The notes under the pieces: model-generated
Told to the model about the DNA's origin: nothing
Database searches by the model: none
What the model saw: only the letters and a program-made list of their open reading frames with translations
Assembly: GCF_004382795.1 (NCBI RefSeq)
Contig: NZ_SMSG01000001.1
Location: 62,001-126,000, forward strand
Source: Cumulibacter soli
GTDB taxonomy: Bacteria; Actinomycetota; Actinomycetes; Mycobacteriales; Antricoccaceae
Length of the DNA stretch: 64,000 nucleotides
Reading direction: 5' to 3'
Shown: positions 1 to 9,232 of the stretch, piece after piece
Numbering within the stretch: the first letter of the stretch is position 1
Layout: every line of letters begins with the position of its first letter
Program-made: the position numbers and the translations under genes

Positions 1-2019
1 AACGCGATGCTGCGGATCTTGTTCAGCAGGCTCGGCTCCCCCAGCCTCGGCGCGCCGAACGCGTACTCCTTCAACATCCCCACGGTGCAAGGTAGTGGAG
101 CGATCACCGTACAGCGCGGCGACAAGACGAAGGCGGAGAAAGCGACGTTCACCCGCCTCGGCGGAATGTGCCCGCGGTGCGAAGGCATGGGTGCGGTCAA
201 TGACTTCGACATGACGGCGCTGTACGACGATGAGAAGTCGTTACAGGACGGGGCGCTGACCGTCCCCGGTTACAGCATGGACGGCTGGTACGGCCGCTTG
301 TTCCGCGGCGCCGGATTGCCGATGGACAAGCCCATCCGCTCGTTCACCAAGAAGCAGATGCACACGCTGCTGTATTCGGAGCCGCAGAAGATCAAGGTGG
401 ACGGCGTCAACCTGACGTACGAAGGCGTCATCGGCAAGATCCAGAAGTCGATGCTGTCCAAAGACCTCGACTCGATGCAGCCACATATCCGTCGATTCGT
501 CGAACGCGCCGTCACGTTCCAGACCTGCCCGGAATGCGGCGGGACCAGACTCGCGGCCGAAGCTCTCGGCTCAAAGATCAACGGTAAGAACATCGCCGAG
601 TTGTGCGCGATGCAGATCAGTGACCTCGCCGAGTGGGTGCGCGCCGAACTCACGGACGCATCCGTCGCGCCGTTGGTGAAGGGGCTTCAGCACCTGCTGG
701 ACTCATTCACCCAGATTGGTTTGGGGTACCTGTCGCTGGAGCGTCCGGCGGGCACGCTGTCTGGCGGTGAAGCGCAGCGCACCAAGATGATCCGCCACCT
801 TGGGTCCTCGCTGACCGACGTCACCTACGTTTTCGACGAACCGTCCATCGGACTGCATCCGCACGACATCGATCAGATGAACGGCCTACTGCAACGCCTG
901 CGCGACAAGGGCAACACCGTGCTGGTCGTCGAGCACAAACCCGAGATGATCGCGATCGCCGACCACATCGTCGACCTCGGACCGGGCGCGGGAACCGCCG
1001 GCGGCACGATCTGCTTCGAAGGCGACCTCAACGGTCTGCGCGCCAGCGATACGACCACCGGCCGCCACCTGGATGACCGCGCAGCAGTCAAGTCCGAGGT
1101 ACGAGAATCCGGCGATTCACTGCAGATCCGAGGAGCAGCGACTCACAACCTGCAAAAGGTTGATGTCGACGTACCGCTCGGGGTGCTGTGTGTGGTCACC
1201 GGCGTCGCCGGTTCGGGCAAGAGTTCGCTGATACATGGATCGGTCGCGACCCGCGAGGACGTCGTGGTCGTCGATCAGTCGGCGATCAAGGGATCACGGC
1301 GCAGCAATCCGGCGACGTACACCGGATTGCTCGAGCCGATTCGTAAGGCGTTCGCGAAGGCCAACGGCGTCAAACCCGCGCTGTTCAGTTCCAACTCCGA
1401 GGGCGCGTGTCCGACGTGCAATGGCGCGGGCGTGATCTACACCGACCTCGGTGTGATGGCCACGGTCGAGTCGACCTGTGAGGACTGCGGCGGCAAGCGT
1501 TTCCAGCAGGAGGTGCTGCAATACACCTTTGGCGGCAAGAACATCGCCGAGGTGCTCGCGATGTCGGTCGCCGAGGCCGAGGCCTTCTTCGCAGACGGGG
1601 ATGCCAAAACGCCTGCGGCGTACAAGATTCTCGACCGGCTGGAGGATGTCGGGCTCGGATACGTGACCCTCGGTCAGCCCCTAACCACGCTGTCCGGTGG
1701 TGAGCGCCAGCGGCTGAAGCTCGCCGCGCAGATGGCGGAGAAAGGCTCCATCTACGTACTCGACGAACCGACGACCGGTCTCCACCTCGCGGATGTCGAG
1801 CAGCTGCTGGGGCTGCTGGACCGCCTGGTTGATTCGGGCAAGTCCGTCATCGTGATCGAGCACCACCAAGCCGTGATGGCGCACGCTGATTGGATCATCG
1901 ACCTCGGCCCGGGCGCCGGTCACGAGGGCGGGAAGGTGGTATTCGAAGGCACCCCGGCGCAGCTGATCGCCGATGCCTCGACGCTCACCGGTAAGCACCT
2001 CGCACAGTACGTCAACTGA
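1..2019 (+). CDS. UvrA-like excinuclease ABC subunit A paralogue, 5' end missing
   Basis: ATP-binding DNA-damage recognition protein of the UvrA family. The frame is open from base 1, so the true start and the first Walker A lie left of the window; the visible ATG at base 7 is internal. Seen in order: zinc-knuckle cysteines (CPRC, later CPEC), the first ABC signature LSGGEAQR with Walker B YVFDEPS, the second Walker A (GVAGSGKSS, about residue 400), a second cysteine cluster (CPTC...CEDC), the second signature LSGGERQR and Walker B YVLDEPT. The visible 670 residues suggest a total near 800, shorter than housekeeping UvrA (about 950). This fits the short UvrA-like class often linked to drug resistance rather than core repair; that role is inference. 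Confidence 0.9.
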   Translation, partial: NAMLRILFSRLGSPSLGAPNAYSFNIPTVQGSGAITVQRGDKTKAEKATFTRLGGMCPRCEGMGAVNDFDMTALYDDEKSLQDGALTVPGYSMDGWYGRLFRGAGLPMDKPIRSFTKKQMHTLLYSEPQKIKVDGVNLTYEGVIGKIQKSMLSKDLDSMQPHIRRFVERAVTFQTCPECGGTRLAAEALGSKINGKNIAELCAMQISDLAEWVRAELTDASVAPLVKGLQHLLDSFTQIGLGYLSLERPAGTLSGGEAQRTKMIRHLGSSLTDVTYVFDEPSIGLHPHDIDQMNGLLQRLRDKGNTVLVVEHKPEMIAIADHIVDLGPGAGTAGGTICFEGDLNGLRASDTTTGRHLDDRAAVKSEVRESGDSLQIRGAATHNLQKVDVDVPLGVLCVVTGVAGSGKSSLIHGSVATREDVVVVDQSAIKGSRRSNPATYTGLLEPIRKAFAKANGVKPALFSSNSEGACPTCNGAGVIYTDLGVMATVESTCEDCGGKRFQQEVLQYTFGGKNIAEVLAMSVAEAEAFFADGDAKTPAAYKILDRLEDVGLGYVTLGQPLTTLSGGERQRLKLAAQMAEKGSIYVLDEPTTGLHLADVEQLLGLLDRLVDSGKSVIVIEHHQAVMAHADWIIDLGPGAGHEGGKVVFEGTPAQLIADASTLTGKHLAQYVN

Positions 2020-2082
2020 CACTGGTTACCTCGCGCAACGAGCTTGACGTCGGTTGACGCGTCGGGCCTCGAGCATCGGACC

Positions 2083-2114
2083 GCTCTCCCGCGCTGAACG
2101 TAGCGTGGGAGAGC
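2083..2114 (+). terminator. Hairpin after the uvrA-like gene
   Basis: Arms of 13 bases (2083-2095 and 2102-2114) pair at 12 of 13 positions around a 6-base loop, about 65 bases after the stop. There is no clear T tract, as is common in high-GC actinomycetes. It is a probable transcription end. The rest of the gap to 2264 shows nothing else firm. Confidence 0.5.
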
Positions 2115-2264
2115 AGGCGCCCCGCAACGAGGAACCCTTCGTGAGCGGCCGTCAGGCGTGTACCGGGGCGCGGCTCGGCGGTAGTGTCGCAGGAAAGGCG
2201 CCCTCACGGCGATGCAGCCACCCGGCGCCGTGATGCCCGTGTCGCTCGATAGATAGGAACCCGC

Positions 2265-3053
2265 GTGTCCGACTCATCCCACACCGTTGACGCCCAGCTG
2301 GTCAGCGAGGTCGTCGCTGCTTACACCCAGGTCGGCGGTGGGCCCGGCGAGCTGTCCCAGGCACCGGCTCCGCTGGCACTTCCCGAAGCGTTCACGGACC
2401 TGTCCGAATCCGAGGCCTACGCATTCCAGGAAGCACTCATCGACGGTCTGATGAGCACTTACGGTGGCCAGCGCCGCGGATACAAAATCGGCGGCGTCGA
2501 CCCGTTCTACGGCGTACTGCTGGATTCCCACCTGATCAGCGAGGACGACGAGATCGAGCTCGCGACCGCGAACTCCCCGGTGTTCGAGCCGGAGATTTTG
2601 GTGCGCACCACCGCGGAGCTCGATGCGCAGGCCAGTACCGAGCACATCGCCGCATCCGTTGAGATGGCCGCCGGCATCGAGATGCCGGTCAGCAGATTCG
2701 CGAACTGGAGCCTCGCCTTCCCCCGCACCGCGTTGATCGCTGACAATGCCTTGTCGACCTACGTGGTGACCGGTTCGTCGTGGCTGCCGTCGCTCGCTCC
2801 GGAGGCCACGGTCAATGTCACCCTCACGCATCCCGATGGGGTTTCCACCGGATCACGCACCGCGGCGTCGGTCTACGAGGGCGTGGCCTGGCTGCTGAGC
2901 GCGCTGTCGTCACGTGGTCAGACCCTCGCGGCTGGGTCGCTCATCGCGACCGGCACGCTGCTGGCCAACCCGCCCGCGATCCCGATGACCGCAGGCACCT
3001 ACAGCGCGTCGTTCGACAACGGACTCGGGACCGTCGCCATCACCGCGAAGTAG
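2265..3053 (+). CDS. 2-keto-4-pentenoate hydratase family protein (FAH-like fold)
   Basis: Likely adds water to a 2-hydroxy-2,4-dienoate, the step after ring cleavage and hydrolysis in meta-cleavage catabolism, or performs the related decarboxylation. The family is recognised from the MhpD-like pattern: an N-terminal helical part (residues 15-70, with EAYAFQEALIDG), then YKIGGVD, then the acidic metal-site stretch FEPEILVRTTAELD near residue 105, and VASVEMAAGIEMP-like spacing around 130-140. Length 262 aa is normal for the family. The GTG start at 2265 is preceded by AGGAA. It stands alone, with no ring-cleavage dioxygenase nearby, so the substrate is unknown. A perfect terminator follows. 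Confidence 0.8.
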   Translation: MSDSSHTVDAQLVSEVVAAYTQVGGGPGELSQAPAPLALPEAFTDLSESEAYAFQEALIDGLMSTYGGQRRGYKIGGVDPFYGVLLDSHLISEDDEIELATANSPVFEPEILVRTTAELDAQASTEHIAASVEMAAGIEMPVSRFANWSLAFPRTALIADNALSTYVVTGSSWLPSLAPEATVNVTLTHPDGVSTGSRTAASVYEGVAWLLSALSSRGQTLAAGSLIATGTLLANPPAIPMTAGTYSASFDNGLGTVAITAK

Positions 3054-3060
3054 CCAACGC

Positions 3061-3095
3061 AAAGGCGGGGCGTCCGCAACGGACGCCCCGCCTTT
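3061..3095. terminator. Bidirectional hairpin terminator
   Basis: A perfect 16-base-pair stem (3061-3076 with 3080-3095) closes on a CAA loop. One end starts AAA and the other ends TTT, so each strand gives a short U run. It lies between the convergent hydratase and TetR genes and should end both transcripts. Confidence 0.9.
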
Positions 3096-3109
3096 CGGTT
3101 GCTGAACAG

Positions 3110-3709
3110 CTAGCGAGAGTGGATCTCGCCGGTCACGAACAGTTTCATTCCCTCGACGCCGTCGTACGGACTGCGCCCAGTGACGCTAATCGCCGACACA
3201 CCCCACAGCATGCACCGGATCGAATCGACGGCCTGCGGCGCGGTCTGCTCGGTTACCTCACCGGAGCGGATCCCGATCTGCGCGATCGAGTCGTAGAAAT
3301 CCAGGATCTCCTGCGTCACCGGCATCGGCTCCTGCTGCTCGGCGTTACGTTCCACCCAAGCGCGCAGGATGAACACGCCGACGTCCGGTTTGGTCACCGA
3401 ACGACGGTACGCACAGTCCAACAGCGCCGCCGTGCACTCGCGAATCGTCTGCAATTCGGCGCACGTTGCTTTGAAGTCGCTGAGTTGGTCATCGGTCGCC
3501 GCGAGGTACGCCTCGTGGTACAACGCCTGCTTCGAAGAGAAGTAGTGATACAGCGTTCCCGAGGACACTCCCGCGGTCTCGGCGACCTGCCGCAATGTCG
3601 TACTAGCAAGACCTTGTCGCGCGAAGCGATGAATGGCGGCCTCGATCAACCCGGCGCGGGTACGCTCCGAGTCGGCGTCTGGTGGACGTCCGGCGGTCTT
3701 CGGCTCCAT
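3110..3709 (-). CDS. TetR/AcrR family transcriptional regulator
   Basis: A 199-residue one-domain repressor. The N-terminal HTH is clear (residues about 20-65: TTLRQVAETAGVSSGTLYHYF, shown in part), followed by a variable all-helical ligand domain. Its start codon overlaps the stop of the upstream oxidoreductase gene (TGATG), so the two are translationally coupled and the regulator is the last gene of that operon. The two similar palindromes near 7320 and 7412 upstream of the oxidoreductase and of the divergent lipoprotein gene are its most likely operators; this pairing is inference from position. The ligand may be the arylpyruvate or acyl-CoA handled by the operon. Confidence 0.9.
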   Translation of the reverse strand: MEPKTAGRPPDADSERTRAGLIEAAIHRFARQGLASTTLRQVAETAGVSSGTLYHYFSSKQALYHEAYLAATDDQLSDFKATCAELQTIRECTAALLDCAYRRSVTKPDVGVFILRAWVERNAEQQEPMPVTQEILDFYDSIAQIGIRSGEVTEQTAPQAVDSIRCMLWGVSAISVTGRSPYDGVEGMKLFVTGEIHSR

Positions 3710-6700
3710 CAGCCCTCGGTCACCATGGCGTTCGGAGTATCGGCGAACTCCCGTACGAGCATCTGCATCTTCTCTTCCACTACTACTGCCGCTTCATCCT
3801 TAATCGTGTCGAATCCGCGGATCTCCGTTGGCAACGAGGCGATCTGGATCGCTAGATCCAGGTTCGCCGCATTCAGCTCGGTCGTGATCTCACCGAGGAC
3901 CTTAATGTAGTCGAAGATGCGTGCGCGTTCGGCGCGACGGTGTTTCGTCATACCGAACACGTCCAGCGACGTACCGCGCACCTTGCGCGCCATCGCGAGT
4001 CCGCGCAGTAGCGGCATCGCCACCTGCGACGGGATCTCCCACTTCGCCGCGCGCCCGGTGTCCTTACTGCGGCGATTGAACATTTGCGGCGCGAAGTTCA
4101 GCTTGTACCGGTAGCCGGGCTCGAAAGCCTCGTCGAGTTGACGCTGGAAGTCGGCGTTCGTATAGAGTCGCGCGACCTCGTACTCATCCTTGTAGGACAT
4201 CAACTTGAACAGGCTCTGGGTCGCCGCCTTCGTCAACTGCCCAGCGGATCCTGCGACTCGCGATTCAGCGTCGTACACCCGTCGCACCATGGCACGGAAG
4301 CGATCTGCCCACTGCGCGTTCTGATAATCGGCCAGGAATTCCGCTCGACGCTCGATCAACTCCTCGATGTTCTCCTCAACCGTCGCTGCATCGTCGGTCT
4401 GGTCGTGATCCACATCGGCGATCCGCTCGACGGCAGGTAGGTCCACGGCCGCGTGTCGGCCCCACATGAAAGCTTCCTGATTTGCCTTCACCGATACGCC
4501 GTTGATTTCGATGGCCCGCGCTATCGAAGCCACCGAGACCGGTAGCGCACCAATTTGAGCGGCGTACCCGAGCATGAAAAGGTTTGCGTAGATACCGTCG
4601 CCCATGAGGCGCGTCGCCAGCCGGGTTGCCGCGAGCACGTTGAGTCCTTCGCCGAGAGTCCGATCCAGACGACGAACCATGCCCTGCGTCGACATGTCCA
4701 GATCACGCGATCCCGCGAAGGCGACGGTGGGCGACACGTCGGCGTTAACCAAGGCCGTCGTACTACCGGAGCGTGCCGTGCTCAACATCGTTTGTGCGGC
4801 CGCGACGATCATGTCGGCGCCGAACAAGAGGTCCGCCGACGCCTTGCCGATCCGTGGCGACAGCTCGATCCCCGCCTGATCGACGATCCGCACGTGGCTG
4901 TGCACCGTTCCGTTCTTCTGCGCCAAACCGGACTCGTTCAGCACGCTGGCAGACTTGCCTTCGAGGTGGGCCGCCATTCCCAGCAGCGCGCCCACGGTCA
5001 GCACCCCACCGCCGCCGACCCCACCGATCACGATGCCGTACGGCGAGGCTGCATCGGCGATCTCGGGCGTCGGCAGGTCCCACCCGTGCTCTGCTGCGCT
5101 TGTTGCGACTCGGCCACGCTTGCGCGGGGTTGCGTCGTACACGGTGACGAACGACGGGCAGTACCCGTCGACGCAGGTCATGTCCTTGTTGCAGGAGGAC
5201 TGGTTGATCTTGCGCTTGCGGCCGAGGTCGGTTTCCAGCGGCTCGACGCTGATGCAGTTGGACTGCACGTTGCAGTCACCGCACCCTTCGCAGACATCGG
5301 GGTTGATGAACGCGCGCTTGTTCGGATCCTCGGCATTCCCCCGTTTGCGCTCGCGGCGCAGCTCCGCCGCGCAGGCCTGATCGAAGACCAATGCCGTGAC
5401 GCCGCTGATGTCGCGTAGCCGCCGCTCGACATCGATCAGGTCGTGCCGCTCATGCACCTTGACCCCGGTCGGGAACGCCTGCCCGCCGCGGTACTTCGCC
5501 GGGTCGTCGGTGAGTACGACGACCTCTCCGACTCCTTCGGCCAACAACTGGCGAGCGACGTCCTGCGCGGTCAACTGGCCGGGGATGGACTGCCCGCCGG
5601 TCATCGAGATGTAGCCGTTGAGCAGAACCTTAAAGGTCATCGTCGTACCGGCCGCGACGGCTGCTCGAATGACCATCGACGCGGAGTGCGAGTAGGTGCC
5701 ATCACCGACGTTCTGGAAGGTGTGCTCCTGCTCGGTGAACGGCGCCATCCCGATCCACAAAGCGCCCTCACCGCCCATGTGGGTGGACATGAAGGTGTCG
5801 CGGCCCGGGACATTCAACATCCCAGCCATACCGTGACATCCGGTGCCGCCGATATTGAAACTGCCCTCGGGGACCTTGGTCGAGGAGCTGTGCGGGCATC
5901 CGGAGCAGAACCCTGCGGCGCGGACGAGTTCATCACCGCCGGCGTTCTGCACGGTGAGACCCAACAAGTCCAGCGACTGACGCGGGCGCATCTTCTGCAG
6001 TTCGTTCTCGTCCAAGCCCGAGGTCGAAATCCGGCGGAACAGCACTCGTGAAACGAGTTCGGCGTCGAGCGCGCCATGCTCGGGAACAAGTCGCGCACCG
6101 GTCTCATCAGTCTTGCCCACCAGCACGGGCCGCTTGTCGATGGGTAGTTGGCGGATGAGCCGCGCGACCTGGTCCTCGATGATCGGGTGTTTGGGCTCAA
6201 CGACGATGATCTCATCGTGGTTCGCCGCAATATCCAGGATGCATTCGGGCTCGACCGGCCACGTCATACCGAGCTTGAGCACGCTGATACCGAGCTCAGC
6301 CGCGCGAGTGGCATCCAGACCGAGGTCACCGAGTGCGTCCATCACATCGAGGTGGGTCTTGCCGGCGGTCACGATCGCGATAGTCCGCGGCATAACTGAC
6401 CCGGTGCGCGCGACGGTCACCTTGTTGAGGTCGTTCGCCCGCGCGAAAGCGCGTGCGGCGTCGTACCGCACGGTGCGGATTTCCTCTTCAAGTCCGACTG
6501 CGCCGCCGAGGCCGGCGGCCCCGGGCCGAGCGGCGCCTAGCGGCAGCGGCCGCGCGGTGCCCTCGGGCAACACGATTCGCGGGTGCGCGGGGTCAACGGT
6601 GACCGTTGCCGCGCTGTCGATGATGTCGTTAAGACAGATGAAGCCGACCCAACTGCCCGAGAACCGAGATAGCGCCCAGCCGTACAGCCCGTAGTCGACG

Positions 6701-7236
6701 ACCTCCTGAATCGAGGACGGATTCAGGATTGGCATGTGCATATGCACGAAGAGAGTGTCACTCTGCTGCGCGGTGATGGTGCTGCGTGCGTCGTGGTCGT
6801 CACCGGCGAGAGCCAGCACACCACCTAGCGGCGCGACGCCCCGGTAGCTAGCGGTCCGCATCGCGTCGACCGATCGCTCGACACCAGGACCCTTGCCGTA
6901 CCACATGCCGAAGACGCCGTCGTACTTCGACGTGACCGGCCCGATGTTGAGGTATTGAGTCCCCGAGATCGCGGTCGCCGCGATGTCCTCGTTGATGCCC
7001 GGCTCAAAGTGGATGCGGTTCTTCTTCAGTCGATCGACCTCCGCGCGCAGCAACGAGTCGAGACCACCCAACGGCGAGCCGGGATAGCCGGACACATAGC
7101 CGGCGGTATTGCGGCCCTCAGCAACGTCACGCGCACGCTGCATCAGCGGTAGTCGGGCGAGCGCGTCCCAACCGGTGAGGTACACACGTCCGGTTTCGCG
7201 GTCGAACCGATCGTCGAGGGTGTAGTCCCTGTCCAT
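3709..7236 (-). CDS. Fused indolepyruvate:ferredoxin oxidoreductase (IorA-IorB type)
   Basis: Thiamine-diphosphate and iron-sulfur enzyme that oxidatively decarboxylates arylpyruvates to aryl-acetyl-CoA with ferredoxin. In 1175 residues it carries an N-terminal pyrimidine-binding/alpha-type domain (GYPGSPLGG near 40), a TPP-binding beta domain (CPHSSSTKVPEG near 450, GGTGCHGM), a cysteine-rich 4Fe-4S insertion (VCEGCGDC, SCNK, CVDGYCPSF, about 640-690) and a C-terminal gamma domain (GGVGGGGVLTVG near 732). Start chosen at the ATG 7234-7236 because GGAGG lies 7 bases upstream; an open extension to 7386 would run through the promoter. Fused forms of about 1150-1190 aa are usual in aerobic actinomycetes. 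Downstream tetR is coupled. The actual 2-oxoacid cannot be told from sequence. Confidence 0.93.
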   Translation of the reverse strand: MDRDYTLDDRFDRETGRVYLTGWDALARLPLMQRARDVAEGRNTAGYVSGYPGSPLGGLDSLLRAEVDRLKKNRIHFEPGINEDIAATAISGTQYLNIGPVTSKYDGVFGMWYGKGPGVERSVDAMRTASYRGVAPLGGVLALAGDDHDARSTITAQQSDTLFVHMHMPILNPSSIQEVVDYGLYGWALSRFSGSWVGFICLNDIIDSAATVTVDPAHPRIVLPEGTARPLPLGAARPGAAGLGGAVGLEEEIRTVRYDAARAFARANDLNKVTVARTGSVMPRTIAIVTAGKTHLDVMDALGDLGLDATRAAELGISVLKLGMTWPVEPECILDIAANHDEIIVVEPKHPIIEDQVARLIRQLPIDKRPVLVGKTDETGARLVPEHGALDAELVSRVLFRRISTSGLDENELQKMRPRQSLDLLGLTVQNAGGDELVRAAGFCSGCPHSSSTKVPEGSFNIGGTGCHGMAGMLNVPGRDTFMSTHMGGEGALWIGMAPFTEQEHTFQNVGDGTYSHSASMVIRAAVAAGTTMTFKVLLNGYISMTGGQSIPGQLTAQDVARQLLAEGVGEVVVLTDDPAKYRGGQAFPTGVKVHERHDLIDVERRLRDISGVTALVFDQACAAELRRERKRGNAEDPNKRAFINPDVCEGCGDCNVQSNCISVEPLETDLGRKRKINQSSCNKDMTCVDGYCPSFVTVYDATPRKRGRVATSAAEHGWDLPTPEIADAASPYGIVIGGVGGGGVLTVGALLGMAAHLEGKSASVLNESGLAQKNGTVHSHVRIVDQAGIELSPRIGKASADLLFGADMIVAAAQTMLSTARSGSTTALVNADVSPTVAFAGSRDLDMSTQGMVRRLDRTLGEGLNVLAATRLATRLMGDGIYANLFMLGYAAQIGALPVSVASIARAIEINGVSVKANQEAFMWGRHAAVDLPAVERIADVDHDQTDDAATVEENIEELIERRAEFLADYQNAQWADRFRAMVRRVYDAESRVAGSAGQLTKAATQSLFKLMSYKDEYEVARLYTNADFQRQLDEAFEPGYRYKLNFAPQMFNRRSKDTGRAAKWEIPSQVAMPLLRGLAMARKVRGTSLDVFGMTKHRRAERARIFDYIKVLGEITTELNAANLDLAIQIASLPTEIRGFDTIKDEAAVVVEEKMQMLVREFADTPNAMVTEG

Positions 7237-7308
7237 TCTGTTGCCTCCAGTCACCGATGCGCATCGTCCGCCGCCGGTGTGGCGGTGGCGCGATCTAGGC
7301 CTCCAGCA

Positions 7309-7337
7309 ATAATCGGCCGATCGGCCGATCATGTCAA
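7309..7337 (-). promoter_or_regulatory. Sigma-A-type promoter of the oxidoreductase-tetR operon
   Basis: On the minus strand a consensus TTGACA (7332-7337) and a GATTAT -10 (7309-7314) are separated by exactly 17 bases. That spacer is filled by an 18-bp palindrome. Transcription would start near 7302, giving a leader of about 65 bases to the ATG. Confidence 0.7.
7312..7329. promoter_or_regulatory. Putative TetR operator 1, inside the promoter spacer
   Basis: Perfect 18-bp palindrome atcggccgatcggccgat, located between the -35 and -10 of the oxidoreductase promoter, the classic place for a repressor. It is assigned to the TetR encoded at the end of the same operon by position only. Confidence 0.7.
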
Positions 7338-7402
7338 CCGGACACCCGAGCGCGACGCTGCGACGCTTGACCTCTCGACTCGACACGTGTTATTCCTGTT
7401 TG

Positions 7403-7422
7403 ATTCGACCGACCGGCCGATT
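7403..7422. promoter_or_regulatory. Putative TetR operator 2, before the binding-protein gene
   Basis: The 20-mer at 7403-7422 matches operator 1 and its flanks at 16 of 20 positions and lies 91 bases away, in the 5' region of the divergent lipoprotein gene. A possible plus-strand -35 (TTGACC, 7367-7372) is followed by a poor -10 around 7390, so this copy would cover the transcription start. It suggests common control of both divergent units. Confidence 0.5.
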
Positions 7423-7462
7423 CATTGCGACACGTTCGGCCGCGTGGCCACGAGGAGATCCC

Positions 7463-9037
7463 ATGAAGTTTCCCGTCCGCCCTGCATCAGCGGTGCTCGC
7501 GCTGACCTTGCTCACGTCCGGTTGCGGGTCCGCTCCGGAGAAGTCGACCTCCCAGGCCGTCACGGATTTCCCCAACAGCATCGACGTCCAAGAGGGATGG
7601 GACCCGGAGGCTCACTTCGATTGGGCATACGCCTCATTCGTCGGCTCGTGGGACCCGATGCTCAGCTCCACCGGCGGCGACATTGTCTGGTACAGCCAGA
7701 TCTACGACACCCTGCTCAACCTGACGCTCGAGGGAACGCCGGAGCCGAGACTCGTTACCGAATGGGAAGCGGCAGAAGACAACAAGTCGGTCATCTTCAC
7801 CCTCCGCGACTCAGTGAAGTTCAGCGACGGCACACCATTCGACGCCGACGCCGTCAAGTTCAATCTCGAGCGCTACCTGAGCGAAGACAGTCTGATCTCC
7901 AGCGAGATCGCGCAGATCACCTCGATCGACGTCATCGACTCCGCCCACGTCAAGATCACCGTCAGTAGCGGCCTCGGCGCCCTGCTCTCAGCGCTGACCG
8001 CGCGCGCCGGGATGATGGTCTCCCCCACGGCAGCTAAGGCAGGCAACTTGGGTGGGACGCCGGTCGGGTCCGGCGCATACACGATCACGAAGATTCTGCC
8101 CGGAGATCGCGTCGAGATCGAGAAGACTGACGACTACTGGGATCCGGACGCTCAACGCGTAGCCACGATGACGCTGCATTACATGGTCGATGACCAGGCT
8201 CGGCTGAATGCGCTGAAGTCAGGTGAGCTCGATGGTGCCGTACTGACCCCCGACCAGATCGACTCGGCGGATGCCGCCGACCTGCAGGTGGTCGCCGAAC
8301 CGAGCACCGCGTTCATCTACTTCATGGTGAATACGGGTCAGGAGCCGTTCGATGACGTCCGGGTGCGCAAGGCGCTCAATCACGCTGTCGACCGCGAAGG
8401 CATCGCGAATGGGCTATACCAGGGCCACTGCACCCCGTCGGTACAGCCGTGGCCTTCCTCCAGCATCGGCTACAGCGAGACGGTCGGCGACGGACTCGAC
8501 GTGTACAACTACAACCCGCAGAAGGCAAAAGACCTGCTGGCTGAAGCCGGAGTCAAGGACCTGAAGATGACGTCAGTGTCCGTCAACATCCCCACCTACG
8601 TGAAGGTCGCCGAGGTGGTTCAGGAAAACCTCAAGGACGTTGGGATCGACCTGACGGTCACACAGGTTCCGGCGCCTGAGGTCATCGACGACTTCGTCAC
8701 CAACCAGACCGCCCAGGCAAACATCAACCCGTACAGCGGTTTCTCCGATCCGCACGGGGTCATTGCCCGCAACTTCATGCCCGAGTCCCTGTTCAACATC
8801 GGCGAACCGATGCCTCAGGAGATGCTAGATCTCGCCATTTCCGCGGCGGACCCGGTGGATCCGGCCGACCGCACCCCGCTCTATGACGAGTTCATGCAGC
8901 AGTGGATGGAGAACCCGCCGTACCTGATGTCGATCTGCCTGCAGCACAGCGCAGCGGCGTACGGCCCGGGCGTTTCCGGTGTCTCGCAGGACCTGAGCGG
9001 GTGGGCGAATTACCGCGGCGTCGCCGTGGCAGAGTGA
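7463..9037 (+). CDS. ABC transporter substrate-binding lipoprotein, SBP family 5 (peptide/nickel type)
   Basis: Extracytoplasmic solute receptor of 524 residues. A lipoprotein signal (positively charged start, then a hydrophobic core) ends in the lipobox LTSGC with the lipidated cysteine at residue 21. The body has the family 5 pattern, for example the LRDSVKFSDGTPFDADAV stretch near residue 115 and a C-terminal lobe with VRKALNHAVDREGI near 310. The ATG at 7463 has GAGGAG upstream; an open frame back to 7331 would lose the signal peptide. No permease or ATPase genes adjoin, so it must share a transporter encoded elsewhere. The shared operator-like sequences tie its expression to the divergent arylpyruvate oxidoreductase, which hints at an aromatic or peptide-derived ligand. 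Confidence 0.9.
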   Translation: MKFPVRPASAVLALTLLTSGCGSAPEKSTSQAVTDFPNSIDVQEGWDPEAHFDWAYASFVGSWDPMLSSTGGDIVWYSQIYDTLLNLTLEGTPEPRLVTEWEAAEDNKSVIFTLRDSVKFSDGTPFDADAVKFNLERYLSEDSLISSEIAQITSIDVIDSAHVKITVSSGLGALLSALTARAGMMVSPTAAKAGNLGGTPVGSGAYTITKILPGDRVEIEKTDDYWDPDAQRVATMTLHYMVDDQARLNALKSGELDGAVLTPDQIDSADAADLQVVAEPSTAFIYFMVNTGQEPFDDVRVRKALNHAVDREGIANGLYQGHCTPSVQPWPSSSIGYSETVGDGLDVYNYNPQKAKDLLAEAGVKDLKMTSVSVNIPTYVKVAEVVQENLKDVGIDLTVTQVPAPEVIDDFVTNQTAQANINPYSGFSDPHGVIARNFMPESLFNIGEPMPQEMLDLAISAADPVDPADRTPLYDEFMQQWMENPPYLMSICLQHSAAAYGPGVSGVSQDLSGWANYRGVAVAE

Positions 9038-9232
9038 CGCGGCTGCGTTTGCAGATAGATCTGCGCGAATGCGCTTCGTCCGATCCTGGACGCCCAGTCG
9101 CTCGGTCGGTTCGACACCGATCGCGTTGGCGGCCTTCGTGCAGCGCACAGGATCGCGTGAAGCAGACTAGAGCCGTGACACCACACTCGCTGAACTCACC
9201 GACCACACCGCGCACGCCGATTGCTGATATCG

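Noticed and set aside
2780-3910. A 376-codon plus-strand frame across the terminator and tetR
   Set aside because: It runs through a perfect terminator and over well-supported genes on both sides; its protein is arginine-rich and composition-driven.
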